Source: UBA4582 sp964228885 (GTDB lineage Bacteria; Pseudomonadota; Gammaproteobacteria; Pseudomonadales; Azotimanducaceae). Taken from it: a stretch of DNA of 64,000 nucleotides. The stretch is from contig CAXRCG010000081.1 in the NCBI GenBank assembly GCA_964228885.1, positions 10,212 through 74,211 of the forward strand, given 5' to 3'. The notes under the pieces are model-generated. The model searched no databases and had not been told where the DNA came from. It was given only the letters and a program-made list of their open reading frames with translations. The translations under genes were made by a program, and so were the position numbers. Shown here piece by piece: positions 1 through 8,053 of this stretch. Position 1 is the stretch's first letter, and each line of letters opens with the position of its first letter.

Positions 1-202
1 ACTCCATGCAAGAAAAGCGGGTCATTTCATCCTAGGCTCAGTAACCTGTTAGTTATTTAGTTTTCGCATTAGGGACCGAAATTGCAAACGACACATCGCG
101 CTAATTGCGTTCACGACCTTCTCGCCCTATCCTTGAAGCATCGGCGTGACAACAGCATTGCCACACGCCTATCCGCCAAACTTGACTCAGGAAACGCAGA
201 AC

Positions 203-1438
203 ATGAGGATTCCCCAATTTGACCCCAATCATGTCGCCGCGCACTCATCCTCTGAGGATCATATGTATCGCGCCGAGCTTTTATCGCGGGATCCGATGAG
301 TTCAGTGCTCGCGGACAACCCGGAAATCTACTTTGTACCACCCAAGCGCAAAAGCGAATGGGGCCAGTGGGAATTTAAACCCGGGTCTTACTACGACACG
401 ACCACCGGCGACAAGCATTCATATTGGAAAGACAAAGACCTCCCGCAAGCTAGCAAGGATATCAAACGCCTACGGGCCGATATGCGGCAGTGGGGTTACT
501 GCAAGATTGAAGACGCGTTGTCTGCAGCACAGGTCGCCAACATTCACAAGCGGGTGCTTGATCAAGCAGAGGGTGAGCGCATGGCGGGCATCGCGCAGAG
601 GACGCCCAGCGGTCAGAACATCAATTGCTGCGTTAACAAGGGCCGCTGTTTTGAGGGGCTAATAGAGCAACATCCATCGATTGTTCAGGGCGGGGCGCTG
701 GTCGAGCAACTTGTTACAGAGGCACTTGGCAACAACTGGATCTGTACATCGTTAATTGCCGCCATCTCACTGGAAGGCGGTGTGCCTCAGGCGCTGCATC
801 AGGATCAAGATATTGCGCTGGATTCACGCAGCCCGATCACGATCAATATCCTGACCGCCATCACAGACATTGATGAAACCAACGGTGGCACGCTGGTTAT
901 CCCCGGTAGCCACAAGACATTGTCCGATGCCGTTAGGGAACAAAAGCCCGTCGGCAAGCTGCCACCTGCCATCAACGTTGACGCCCGCGCCGGCACCATG
1001 ATTATTACAGACGGACGGTTGCTTCACGGCACTGGCATTAACCATACCTCGCAGCCACGCATTGTGATGCTGAACGGTATGCAGCATCCGATCATCAGGC
1101 AACAAGAAAACTGGATGTTGTCTGTTCACCCTGAAGTCATCAAGCGAGCCAGTCCCAAGCTGCTACAACGCATGGGCTACCAGGCCACCAACGCTGCACA
1201 AACTAACGAAGGACACGGCTTTGGCGCTCGCGGAGAGGTCGACGAGCTTACTGGCTCGACACTGGATTTCCGTATGGCGGCGGATAACGGCGACTATTTA
1301 CGCGTAGGTGAGCTCGGCCCAGAATCTACGCCAGAAGAACTCAACATGCCTTTTACACTACGTGATGTGGTGACCAAAGCACGTGCAGGTGGAAAAAGCG
1401 CGCCTGTCGGTATCGGCGGCTCAAAGGCTAATCCCTAG
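203..1438 (+). CDS. Phytanoyl-CoA dioxygenase (PhyH) family protein
   Basis: Non-haem Fe(II)/2-oxoglutarate dioxygenase of the PhyH family, probably cytoplasmic; substrate unknown. The 411-residue product has the facial-triad pattern: HQD at residues 199-201, then a conserved GGTLVIPGSHK stretch, then the distal His in LLHGTG and an Arg about ten residues later that would bind the 2-oxoglutarate carboxylate. The frame is open back to a GTG at 146, but the ATG at 203 is preceded by AGGAAA and is the better start. It stands alone, separated by about 150 bp from the next gene. PhyH members act on phytanoyl-CoA, ectoine, halogenated natural products and others, so the substrate cannot be named. 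The family call is firm. Confidence 0.85.
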   Translation: MRIPQFDPNHVAAHSSSEDHMYRAELLSRDPMSSVLADNPEIYFVPPKRKSEWGQWEFKPGSYYDTTTGDKHSYWKDKDLPQASKDIKRLRADMRQWGYCKIEDALSAAQVANIHKRVLDQAEGERMAGIAQRTPSGQNINCCVNKGRCFEGLIEQHPSIVQGGALVEQLVTEALGNNWICTSLIAAISLEGGVPQALHQDQDIALDSRSPITINILTAITDIDETNGGTLVIPGSHKTLSDAVREQKPVGKLPPAINVDARAGTMIITDGRLLHGTGINHTSQPRIVMLNGMQHPIIRQQENWMLSVHPEVIKRASPKLLQRMGYQATNAAQTNEGHGFGARGEVDELTGSTLDFRMAADNGDYLRVGELGPESTPEELNMPFTLRDVVTKARAGGKSAPVGIGGSKANP

Positions 1439-1461
1439 CGGTAAACCGACCCGGAACAGTG

Positions 1462-1480
1462 GTCAGGCAGCTTGTCTGAC
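1462..1480 (+). terminator. Hairpin after the PhyH gene
   Basis: GTCAGGCA and TGTCTGAC form an 8-bp stem (one G-U pair) around a 3-base loop, 24 bases after the PhyH stop. No T run follows, so an intrinsic terminator is not proven; it could be a transcript-end or stability hairpin. Confidence 0.35.
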
Positions 1481-1584
1481 TATTCAGAAATTACCATCAC
1501 TAAAGCGTCTTTTCAGCGACCGCAGCAACCATATTTAGTCAATGACAAAGTGAACAAACCGAGTGTTTTGGGCGTAGAACTTAA

Positions 1585-1923
1585 ATGCAAATCAATAATT
1601 TAAATCTCATCACCCGTCTTGAGTTGCTCGACACTTTAAAAGTACTCGCCAGTGGCAATCCTGCTGGGCTCAAAATTACCGCGTTGCTAAACGGCGCACC
1701 CAGTGAAACCGCGATTAATTCCGAAAACGACATCTTCGATATTCAATTTGACAGGGACACCCTTGAGACAATCGCTTATGCGGTCGAGCAACACGCCTAC
1801 GCGTTAGCTGAACCGTATGTTGGTTCAGTAGAAGATGGAACAAATAAAGCATCAGACGATCGATCTTTTCAATACTGGCAGGTGCTTTCGGAGCGCTGGA
1901 GCTATCTAGAGTTGATGCGTTGA
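1585..1923 (+). CDS. Small acidic protein of unknown function
   Basis: I do not recognise this 112-residue protein. It has an ATG start, no signal peptide and no membrane segment; the amino half reads as amphipathic helix and strand (a leucine-rich start, then an acidic NDIFDIQFD stretch) and the end is rich in aromatic residues (FQYWQVLSERWSYLELMR). It runs alone between the PhyH gene and the convergent XRE regulator, with about 160 bp to the latter. The composition looks like that of a real folded protein rather than a chance frame, and no longer frame competes. A 13-bp palindrome (1980-1992, TCAGAC-C-GTCTGA) lies in the convergent gap. Confidence 0.5.
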   Translation: MQINNLNLITRLELLDTLKVLASGNPAGLKITALLNGAPSETAINSENDIFDIQFDRDTLETIAYAVEQHAYALAEPYVGSVEDGTNKASDDRSFQYWQVLSERWSYLELMR

Positions 1924-2084
1924 GCAAACGAAAGAACACACCGACCAAAAGTTAGATAGCGCATCAACATAAGATCGTCTCAGACCGTCTGAAGGTCATG
2001 ATACTCCATCAACGTCATCTACTCGTTTGCTTTTGTAATCGTGACCCGAATGGCTGCGTTCGCGGTGGTTGCGTTCGTGGCATT

Positions 2085-2303
2085 CTATTTAACCGCGTCG
2101 TAAGAAAAGACTGCCGCAAAAGGTTCATCAAGCGCGATTGCAATCTTGAATGCTGCTTCCAGAGACGGCGAGTACTTCTCTTTTTCGATTGCAACGATCG
2201 TTTGCCGCGTCACGCCTACTTCGTCAGCCAGTTGTTGCTGCGTCATCTCTCCGCGTGCAAATCTCAGTTTACGGATACTGTTCTTCACGCGAGTCTTCGC
2301 CAT
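2085..2303 (-). CDS. XRE-family DNA-binding regulator, short
   Basis: A 72-residue transcription factor that is almost only a Cro/C1-type helix-turn-helix. The HTH is visible as MTQQQLADEVGVTRQTIVAIEKEKYSPSL at about residues 20-48, followed by the usual FKIAIALDEPFAAVF end of the YozG/YgzD-like short XRE group. It has no ligand-binding domain. Its ATG overlaps the stop of the upstream membrane-protein gene by one base (TGATG), so the two are translationally coupled. Pairs of a short XRE protein with a small multi-pass membrane protein are common, and the membrane partner is likely to modulate the regulator; that role is inference. A candidate operator lies upstream of the pair. Confidence 0.85.
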   Translation of the reverse strand: MAKTRVKNSIRKLRFARGEMTQQQLADEVGVTRQTIVAIEKEKYSPSLEAAFKIAIALDEPFAAVFSYDAVK

Positions 2304-2749
2304 CAGGCACCTACCCGGTAGTACCAGATCTGGGTCACCAGTTTTGACGCCTCTGAAACGGTAAGTGCCAGCATCAGATATACCGCGACAAGCAGACTGG
2401 GGGGCACAGGAGGTGTACCCGCGTGGAAACTGCGGACAATAATATGACCAACAATCCAGACAATGCCAATTGCCAGAACATAGCCAGACAAACGATCGGC
2501 TTTCAAATTAAATTCCGCGTCCCGTTCGTCACTGCTTTCCTCTCTAGATCTTGCAGCAATGATGCTGTGATAGACAATTTCGATCACGATGATGACTCCT
2601 ACCGCAAAAATGAGACGCGGCATGATGTCTAAGAAAGTTCCTCCGTTTGCAACGTGAGTTACAGCGAGCGGGAAAAACAACCAACTCGAAACAACAATAG
2701 CAAGAAGCGATCCCCAAGCACTTTTTTCCTGAAAAGATGAATCCACCAC
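2303..2749 (-). CDS. Four-helix membrane protein paired with XRE regulator
   Basis: A 148-residue inner-membrane protein with four hydrophobic segments (about residues 12-32, 42-64, 88-108 and 115-136) and a charged cytoplasmic-looking loop SREESSDERDAEFNLKAD between the second and third. The DERD-x-x-x-xxKADR pattern resembles that of small membrane proteins (DUF2178-like) that accompany short XRE regulators. It is the first gene of a two-gene unit with the regulator, overlapping by one base. Function unknown; sensing or sequestering the regulator is a guess from the gene pairing. Confidence 0.7.
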   Translation of the reverse strand: MVDSSFQEKSAWGSLLAIVVSSWLFFPLAVTHVANGGTFLDIMPRLIFAVGVIIVIEIVYHSIIAARSREESSDERDAEFNLKADRLSGYVLAIGIVWIVGHIIVRSFHAGTPPVPPSLLVAVYLMLALTVSEASKLVTQIWYYRVGA

Positions 2750-2813
2750 ATTTCCTCTATGTTTCTACGACAAGCGGCAATGTACTTAATATTTTACTTG
2801 GTGTCTAATATTT

Positions 2814-2842
2814 TTTACATTAGTTTGTAAATAGGTTGTAAA
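2814..2842 (-). promoter_or_regulatory. Inverted/direct repeat upstream of the membrane protein-XRE unit
   Basis: TTTACA (2814-2819), six bases, TGTAAA (2826-2831), then a second TGTAAA (2837-2842). The perfect inverted repeat with an extra half-site lies 65-93 bases upstream of the first gene of the XRE unit, the position expected for an autoregulatory operator. No other gene starts here, since the kinase-pathway gene ends at 2948 on the same strand. Confidence 0.45.
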
Positions 2843-2947
2843 CCGGGACCACATGACACTCGGCAACCAAAGGCCTTCTGCTTTAAATTTTTCGCGCAAA
2901 CAGTCGATTGCATTGTTTTCAGCAAGGGGCAATGCTATCGCTTAGAA

Positions 2948-4141
2948 TCACCCACCTACTACCAGCGGGTGACGCTTATAGTCATTTATCCAAGATAAAA
3001 AAGCAGCCGCTTCCAGAGGGCGGCTGATAAAATACCCTTGGCCAATCTCGCAACCCAGCGAGCCTAGCCAGGTGAACGTTTCCTCGTCCTCCACACCTTC
3101 TGCAACAACATCTAACCCCAGACTGTGGCCCAAATCGATTGTTACTCGCGATATCGCTGCCGCCTCTTTATTTGAAATCGCGCCCATGACAAACGATTTG
3201 TCTACCTTGAGTTCGTTGAATGGCATTCTATAGAGCTGAACAAGGGAGGAAAAACCGGTCCCAAAATCATCAAGCGATAAGCGAATATTCTTGAGCCGCA
3301 AACGCGTAAGGATATCCATGGTTAGTGAAGGATCTTCCATCGCTCCGCTTTCTGTAATTTCCAAAATAAGACGATGTGGATTAAATTGATACTGCCTCAA
3401 AAGTCGTTCTATTCGGTCTGGTAGATCCAAGTCACTTAACAATCTAGCTGAGATGTTGACAGAGAGATTTATGTTCGTGCCGCTTTCCTCGAGTATTCTA
3501 AATTGTTCAACCGCTTTTCCTAAAACAAAGAAAGTTAAAGGCCCGATAAGATCTGGATCCTCTTCCGCGATTGGAATAAAACTGTCTGGCGCTAATAATC
3601 CATAGTCTGGATGCTGCCACCGCACAAGTGCCTCAGCGCCACTTATCTTTCCAGTTTTTAAGCACACCTGCGGCTGATAAAAAACAACCAAGTCATCGCC
3701 GTTAATCGCTTTTCGTAGATCAGCTTGAGAGATTATTTCAGCAGACTTGGCACTTACCACCTCCTGAGGAAAATTTTTAATCAGCGCTGACTTTAAGTCG
3801 GAAATATTCATAGGCTTAGTAAACGTACCGACCATCTGTAGTTGCAATGATCTACCGAACTTTAGTGCGGTTTCCATCACACTTTTATCGACACCACTCA
3901 TAAGAATAATTGCAGCTTTGCAATCACTTTCAGCCAATTTGCGCAATAGCTCGACACCATCAAATCGCGGCATCTGCAAATCCAAAAATATGATATTGGG
4001 TTGGTAGGTGTGATAGGTGGATTCGAACAGATCGGGGTCATCGATTACGAAGGTATCTACTTGTAAACTGTTCGCCAATCGCTGAATAACCCGACCTATT
4101 CTGGCATCGTCATCTATAATGAGAACGCGATTTTTCGACAT
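2948..4141 (-). CDS. REC-EAL response regulator, c-di-GMP phosphodiesterase
   Basis: A 397-residue response regulator whose output is an EAL domain that hydrolyses cyclic di-GMP to pGpG. The receiver domain (about 1-125) has the acidic pocket D10-D12, phospho-acceptor D54 in FLDLQMP, S81-G82 and the Lys in FTKP. The EAL domain (about 145-390) keeps the catalytic set: EALVRW, the Asn of NISAR, EITES, DDFGTG, KVDKSF, AEGVE and QGYFISRP, so it should be active. It lies 213 bp downstream of the hybrid histidine kinase on the same strand, and the two probably form a phosphorelay. Its own ATG follows an A/T-rich gap that may hold a promoter. Confidence 0.93.
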   Translation of the reverse strand: MSKNRVLIIDDDARIGRVIQRLANSLQVDTFVIDDPDLFESTYHTYQPNIIFLDLQMPRFDGVELLRKLAESDCKAAIILMSGVDKSVMETALKFGRSLQLQMVGTFTKPMNISDLKSALIKNFPQEVVSAKSAEIISQADLRKAINGDDLVVFYQPQVCLKTGKISGAEALVRWQHPDYGLLAPDSFIPIAEEDPDLIGPLTFFVLGKAVEQFRILEESGTNINLSVNISARLLSDLDLPDRIERLLRQYQFNPHRLILEITESGAMEDPSLTMDILTRLRLKNIRLSLDDFGTGFSSLVQLYRMPFNELKVDKSFVMGAISNKEAAAISRVTIDLGHSLGLDVVAEGVEDEETFTWLGSLGCEIGQGYFISRPLEAAAFLSWINDYKRHPLVVGG

Positions 4142-4354
4142 AAAAAGATTCCTAGCAGCCTAACAAAAACACGTATTTTTTCTGCTTTAATGCAACACCA
4201 ATGGGCGCGCGCTGCTTCGCTAATATACATAGCACACATAACGGTTAACGCCATCGGTTAGAGTAAAGACTCCTCTATCCGGGTGTAGTCTTACATTTGG
4301 CTTGCGTTCTATTACCCTCGATGCTTTTGCTGAGAGATGCTTAATCAGTAATTA

Positions 4355-6517
4355 TCAATTTTCAAAGAGCCTCGCTCTAATCTGTTTAGCAAGCGCATCT
4401 ATCGTATAGGGCTTTCTTAAAAGAGGGAAAGAAGACACATATTTATCGACGTCTGTCTCCCTTTTGGTAAACCCAGATGTAAGGACAACTTTTATCATTG
4501 GATAATTTTTCTCGACCCAACGGCCCAACATTTGGCCATCAACTTCTCCTGGCATCAGCACATCCGAAAATATTAGATCTATTTTTTTCCCAGAATCTAT
4601 TATGTTTTTAGCCATTGCTGCACTATTTGCTTCTAGTGTTCTGTAGCCGAGTCTTTTCAAGTCACGCAAAGCTACTCTCCTAACCCGTGGTTCATCTTCA
4701 ACCACGAGTATTACTTCAGAGCCTGCAAACTCGATTTCATTGTTCTTAGAATTGCTTTTTTCTTGCCCCATGTTTTTTGCTTCTGGGAAATACATTGAAA
4801 CCCTTGTGCCTTCACCAACTTTGCTTCTAATGACACATTGCCCGTTAGATTGCTGAATAAAACCATAAACCATACTTAAACCAAGGCCCGTACCTTTGCC
4901 GACTTCTTTGGTCGTAAAAAAGGGTTCATAAACCCGAGCTAAGTCATCGCTTTCAATGCCTACGCCGGTATCTTCCACACTAACGACAACGTAGTCACCC
5001 GATTCAAGGATGAGTTCTTGGTCATAATTACTTTCATTATCAGCGAAATTCGAGTGATGATACGGCTTAACACTTATCGTAATATCTCCACCATCAACCA
5101 TCGCGTCGCGCGCGTTTATCGACAGATTAAGAAGGGCATTTTCTAATTGTGAAGAGTCTATATTGATATAGAGATTTCTTTTTGCGAGTTTAGTTTGCAA
5201 ATCGGCGGTATTTCCCAAGGTTCTAGATAAAAATCGCGAGAAGTTATGCACAAACTCATTTACTTCACTTAACTCTGGCTTGAGAATTCGATTTCGCGAA
5301 AACGCAAGCAGACGCGCTGTAAGCTCAGCGCCATCAGCCGTAGCTGACATTGCATCTTCAAAAAGCTCCTCAACTTCCTGGCTGACCTCACCGATATCTT
5401 GTTGCAAAAATCTTAGATTTCCATCGATAATACTCAACAGATTATTAAAGTCATGGGCAATGCCCCCGGTTAACTGACCAACACTTTCCATCTTACCCGC
5501 TTGATTTAAGGCATTCTGTTTTTGTCGAAGCTCGGTTATGTCCTGGCCAACACCGATAACTCCAATAATTAAACCATCCACATCGCGTCTAGTGGTCGCA
5601 TTCAAGAGTACATCAACGCGCTGGTCTGTTTTTGTGTACAGCGGAAACTCATAGCTAGCAGACTCTACACCTAACAACGCGCTATCAAGCACCCGTTTTA
5701 CCGGCGCTTTGTATTCCTCGGTAATAAATTCGGCGACCAGATCCTTGCCATACACCTCTGACTTAGCATAGCCAGTAATCTGCTCTGCTGACTGGTTCCA
5801 TTCGTTGACTAAGCCATTAAAGTCAATTCCAAATATCGGCGCATTTGCAGTGTCTACAAACTGTGTCAACTCATCTGCCGTTCTTAACGCCGCAGCTTGA
5901 GCCTGTTTAATATCCGTAATATCACATAGCACCACGTTAAATTTGCACTCCCCTTCAAGCAACATCTCACTAAAGGTCGCTGAAAGATATAAGATCGTCC
6001 CATCTTTTTTCTTGCCTTGGAGTTCTTGTCCAGCTATCCCTTTCAAATCTTTAAGGCGGTTATTTTGTAAGTGTTTCAAAACCACATCGCGTCTTGAATT
6101 GAAGGAATCAGGCATCAAGAAATGGAGACATTCTCCCACTAACTCTTTTTCTGAATAACCAAACATGTTCTCCACTGCGGCATTTACCGACAGTATTGTT
6201 CCTTCATCACTTATTGTGACAAAACCATCCGCCATCGTTTCCAATATCAGCTTCAGAGTTGATGCTTGTGACGACTGATTGCTGTGTTCTGATTTTTCTG
6301 GAATTGCGCTTAAGAACATAAATAAGGTAAGACACAGCAAGACAGGAACTGTATCGAGAACATAAATTACAACGCTCATCTCATGGATAGCAGATATGCT
6401 ATCAAGCGTCCAAGGGAGGTTCGCTGAGTAAATCGCAAGACTCCACCCAATAAACACAAAAAGTGCGCCAAGTAAAATGGCTACCTCGATGAACCTGAAG
6501 ATCAACCTACTTTTCAT
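4355..6517 (-). CDS. PAS-containing hybrid sensor histidine kinase
   Basis: A 720-residue inner-membrane sensor kinase. Two hydrophobic segments lie at about residues 8-30 and 48-70 with almost no periplasmic domain. Then come two PAS domains (about 85-205 and 215-335; the first includes GTILSVNAAVENMFGYS, the second GLVNEWNQSAEQITGY), a HisKA domain with phospho-acceptor H355 in GGIAHDFNNLL, an HATPase with NARDAM, DTGVGI and GKGTGLGLSMVYG boxes, and a C-terminal receiver with D652 in FSDVLMP. The layout is that of hybrid kinases that pass phosphate on to a separate regulator, here probably the downstream REC-EAL protein. The signal is not evident; internal PAS domains suggest a redox, small-molecule or cytoplasmic cue. 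Confidence 0.92.
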   Translation of the reverse strand: MKSRLIFRFIEVAILLGALFVFIGWSLAIYSANLPWTLDSISAIHEMSVVIYVLDTVPVLLCLTLFMFLSAIPEKSEHSNQSSQASTLKLILETMADGFVTISDEGTILSVNAAVENMFGYSEKELVGECLHFLMPDSFNSRRDVVLKHLQNNRLKDLKGIAGQELQGKKKDGTILYLSATFSEMLLEGECKFNVVLCDITDIKQAQAAALRTADELTQFVDTANAPIFGIDFNGLVNEWNQSAEQITGYAKSEVYGKDLVAEFITEEYKAPVKRVLDSALLGVESASYEFPLYTKTDQRVDVLLNATTRRDVDGLIIGVIGVGQDITELRQKQNALNQAGKMESVGQLTGGIAHDFNNLLSIIDGNLRFLQQDIGEVSQEVEELFEDAMSATADGAELTARLLAFSRNRILKPELSEVNEFVHNFSRFLSRTLGNTADLQTKLAKRNLYINIDSSQLENALLNLSINARDAMVDGGDITISVKPYHHSNFADNESNYDQELILESGDYVVVSVEDTGVGIESDDLARVYEPFFTTKEVGKGTGLGLSMVYGFIQQSNGQCVIRSKVGEGTRVSMYFPEAKNMGQEKSNSKNNEIEFAGSEVILVVEDEPRVRRVALRDLKRLGYRTLEANSAAMAKNIIDSGKKIDLIFSDVLMPGEVDGQMLGRWVEKNYPMIKVVLTSGFTKRETDVDKYVSSFPLLRKPYTIDALAKQIRARLFEN

Positions 6518-6664
6518 TTTGCGGATGTTACACTTACGTCATGGCTAATTGGTTCCGTTTGGAACGTTTTAGCACCATGTCGTCTGATTGTACTTGGCGA
6601 TTCGTTTCCCTTCGCATGCTTACCCGTCTACAAAGTTGAAACTGCCGCGAATAGCGCCAATGTG

Positions 6665-6930
6665 GTGAGGGTTTGCTGCGTTGAAATTACCGGTAAAGAT
6701 GTTGTGGTTTGCCTGCTCACACTCGAACATGGGCAATTTACCTTATCTGTTTGCCGAACACGTAAACTTGGACTTAACAAAGCGTATAGTCGGCAGAACT
6801 TTCAGCAATGTCAGCCTGACTTCGCGAAGCTGATAAAGGACTAAAGCATTGCTAAGGTTTTCATCAAATTACGCATGAAGAAACGGAGGTTTGCCGGAGA
6901 CGCCGTCAGTTTAATAGATGGCGTCTACCC
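6665..6930 (+). pseudogene. Decayed DUF3010-family gene
   Basis: From a GTG at 6665 the translation begins VRVCCVEITGKDVVVCLL and continues to FAKLIKD, which matches my memory of the start of DUF3010 proteins (normally about 140 residues). An in-frame TAA at 6842-6844 stops it after about 59 residues. Past the stop the same frame continues with VFIKLRMKKRRFAGDAV, the next conserved block of that family (usually IKER...KGKFAGGAV), and then dissolves near 6910-6930, just before the convergent YdcZ gene ends. So this is a gene remnant with a nonsense mutation and a lost carboxyl half. Stop-codon readthrough is less likely because the end is missing. The rest of the 6518-6937 gap holds nothing I can recognise; a 7-bp inverted repeat (AGACGCC/GGCGTCT, 6898-6926) overlaps the remnant. 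Confidence 0.6.
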
Positions 6931-6937
6931 TAACGCT

Positions 6938-7396
6938 CTATACCTGAGAAGGTTTTGCGAGCACAGTCAAAACACCTATCGCCATGAGTATTAGCCCAGC
7001 GATTCGCTGGTAGCTAACGTCAAATTGTTTTGAACCAAAGAGTCCGTAGTGATCAATCACGCTCATCGCAACCAATTGTCCCAACAAGACGAAGGAAACG
7101 GCATTGGCAACACCAAATCGAGGTGCGACCCATGTGATGCTAAGTATATAGAACATGACAAAAAAGCCTCCCAGATAGAAATACCAGGGCGTATCGGGTG
7201 CTATCAATGTAGAAGGCATCCCAGCTGTTGTAAGCAGGTAAGCGACTGCAACCGTCAATCCGACGACGAAAAGTATAGTCGCTGCAAGCGCCGGACTCTC
7301 GAGCCTGGCGCCCAAACTGCCATTCAACGCGGCCATAACCGGGATACCAAGACCGGCTAGTAACATGACTATCGCGTATATTACTGTTGTATTCAT
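6938..7396 (-). CDS. DMT-type transporter, YdcZ (DUF606) family
   Basis: Inner-membrane protein of about 152 residues with five hydrophobic helices, the usual size of the YdcZ/DUF606 half-length members of the drug/metabolite transporter superfamily. Family features are the first helix with GLGIPVMAALNGSLG, the conserved WYFYLGGFFVMFYIL stretch, the GVANAVSFVLLGQLVAMSVIDHYGLFG block and the closing IAGLILMAIGVLTV. I prefer the ATG at 7396 to the in-frame one at 7438 because GGTGG lies just upstream and the protein then begins directly with the first helix. It is monocistronic, between the DUF3010 remnant and the divergent cytochrome gene. Substrate unknown. Confidence 0.85.
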   Translation of the reverse strand: MNTTVIYAIVMLLAGLGIPVMAALNGSLGARLESPALAATILFVVGLTVAVAYLLTTAGMPSTLIAPDTPWYFYLGGFFVMFYILSITWVAPRFGVANAVSFVLLGQLVAMSVIDHYGLFGSKQFDVSYQRIAGLILMAIGVLTVLAKPSQV

Positions 7397-7580
7397 TTCC
7401 ACCACCAGAGCAGACCAAACTTTGTAGATATCATGCATTTATTTGCGATCAAGTTCACGCAAAGTGACTAAGATCAAACCAAAACGCCACGAATTAGGAT
7501 ATTATGGCTACAAGATCGGGAGGGTAGGTCTTCATGAGTTTAAGTATGATTCAGTAACCCTTTGCATATGGAGATTTTTT

Positions 7581-7877
7581 GTGAAATACGTTGTTTCAAT
7601 TTTAGCTATATTAGCCCTTAGCCCTGCTCTAAACGCCGCAGATATCGCCGCTGGCAAGGCAAAAGCCGCTCTTTGTGCAGCCTGTCATGGTACGGCGGGT
7701 ATCAGCCCTAATGATCTTTGGCCAAACCTAGCCGGTCAAAAAAAGACGTACCTTGTAAGGCAAATTAAGGCATTCAGAGATGGAGATCGTGTCGACCCAA
7801 TGATGGCCCCTATGGTACGTTCCTTGACAGATACCGACGTGGAAAATATTGCAGCTTATTACAGTAGTTTGAAATAG
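7581..7877 (+). CDS. Small periplasmic class I cytochrome c
   Basis: A 98-residue secreted mono-haem cytochrome c of the c553/c4-half type. A signal peptide (residues 1 to about 20, ending LNAA) is followed by the haem site CAACH at about residues 32-36; the distal Met is in MMAPM near residue 75, and the chain ends with the usual LTDTDVENIAAYYSSLK helix. I chose the GTG at 7581, which has GGAG eight bases upstream and begins exactly at a signal peptide; the frame runs back to 7443 but that extension is not protein-like. It would carry electrons to a terminal oxidase. It stands alone and could serve PuuD or the oxygenases nearby, but nothing ties it to them. Confidence 0.88.
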   Translation: MKYVVSILAILALSPALNAADIAAGKAKAALCAACHGTAGISPNDLWPNLAGQKKTYLVRQIKAFRDGDRVDPMMAPMVRSLTDTDVENIAAYYSSLK

Positions 7878-8053
7878 CGCAGTGGCGGTAGCGGGGTAAA
7901 CGGGCAACGCGCCATACTCTGACATTTCACTCAAGCATCTTTCAGTTGCTTGTACTTGGCTAACACTAAAGTAACAACACTCCTGCTTACCCCAGTCAGG
8001 TTACGAACCACGGCACTGCCTAACATAAAAACAATAACGGGGAGTCACCAACC

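Noticed and set aside
1980..1992. TCAGAC-C-GTCTGA palindrome in the convergent gap
   Set aside because: A one-base loop cannot form a hairpin and no T run follows; too short to call an operator.
6552..6565. GTTCC-N4-GGAAC palindrome upstream of the hybrid kinase
   Set aside because: Short arms, likely by chance in a 64-kb window; no second copy near.
6898..6926. AGACGCC/GGCGTCT inverted repeat as terminator of the YdcZ gene
   Set aside because: No T run on either strand, a 15-base loop, and it overlaps the DUF3010 remnant.
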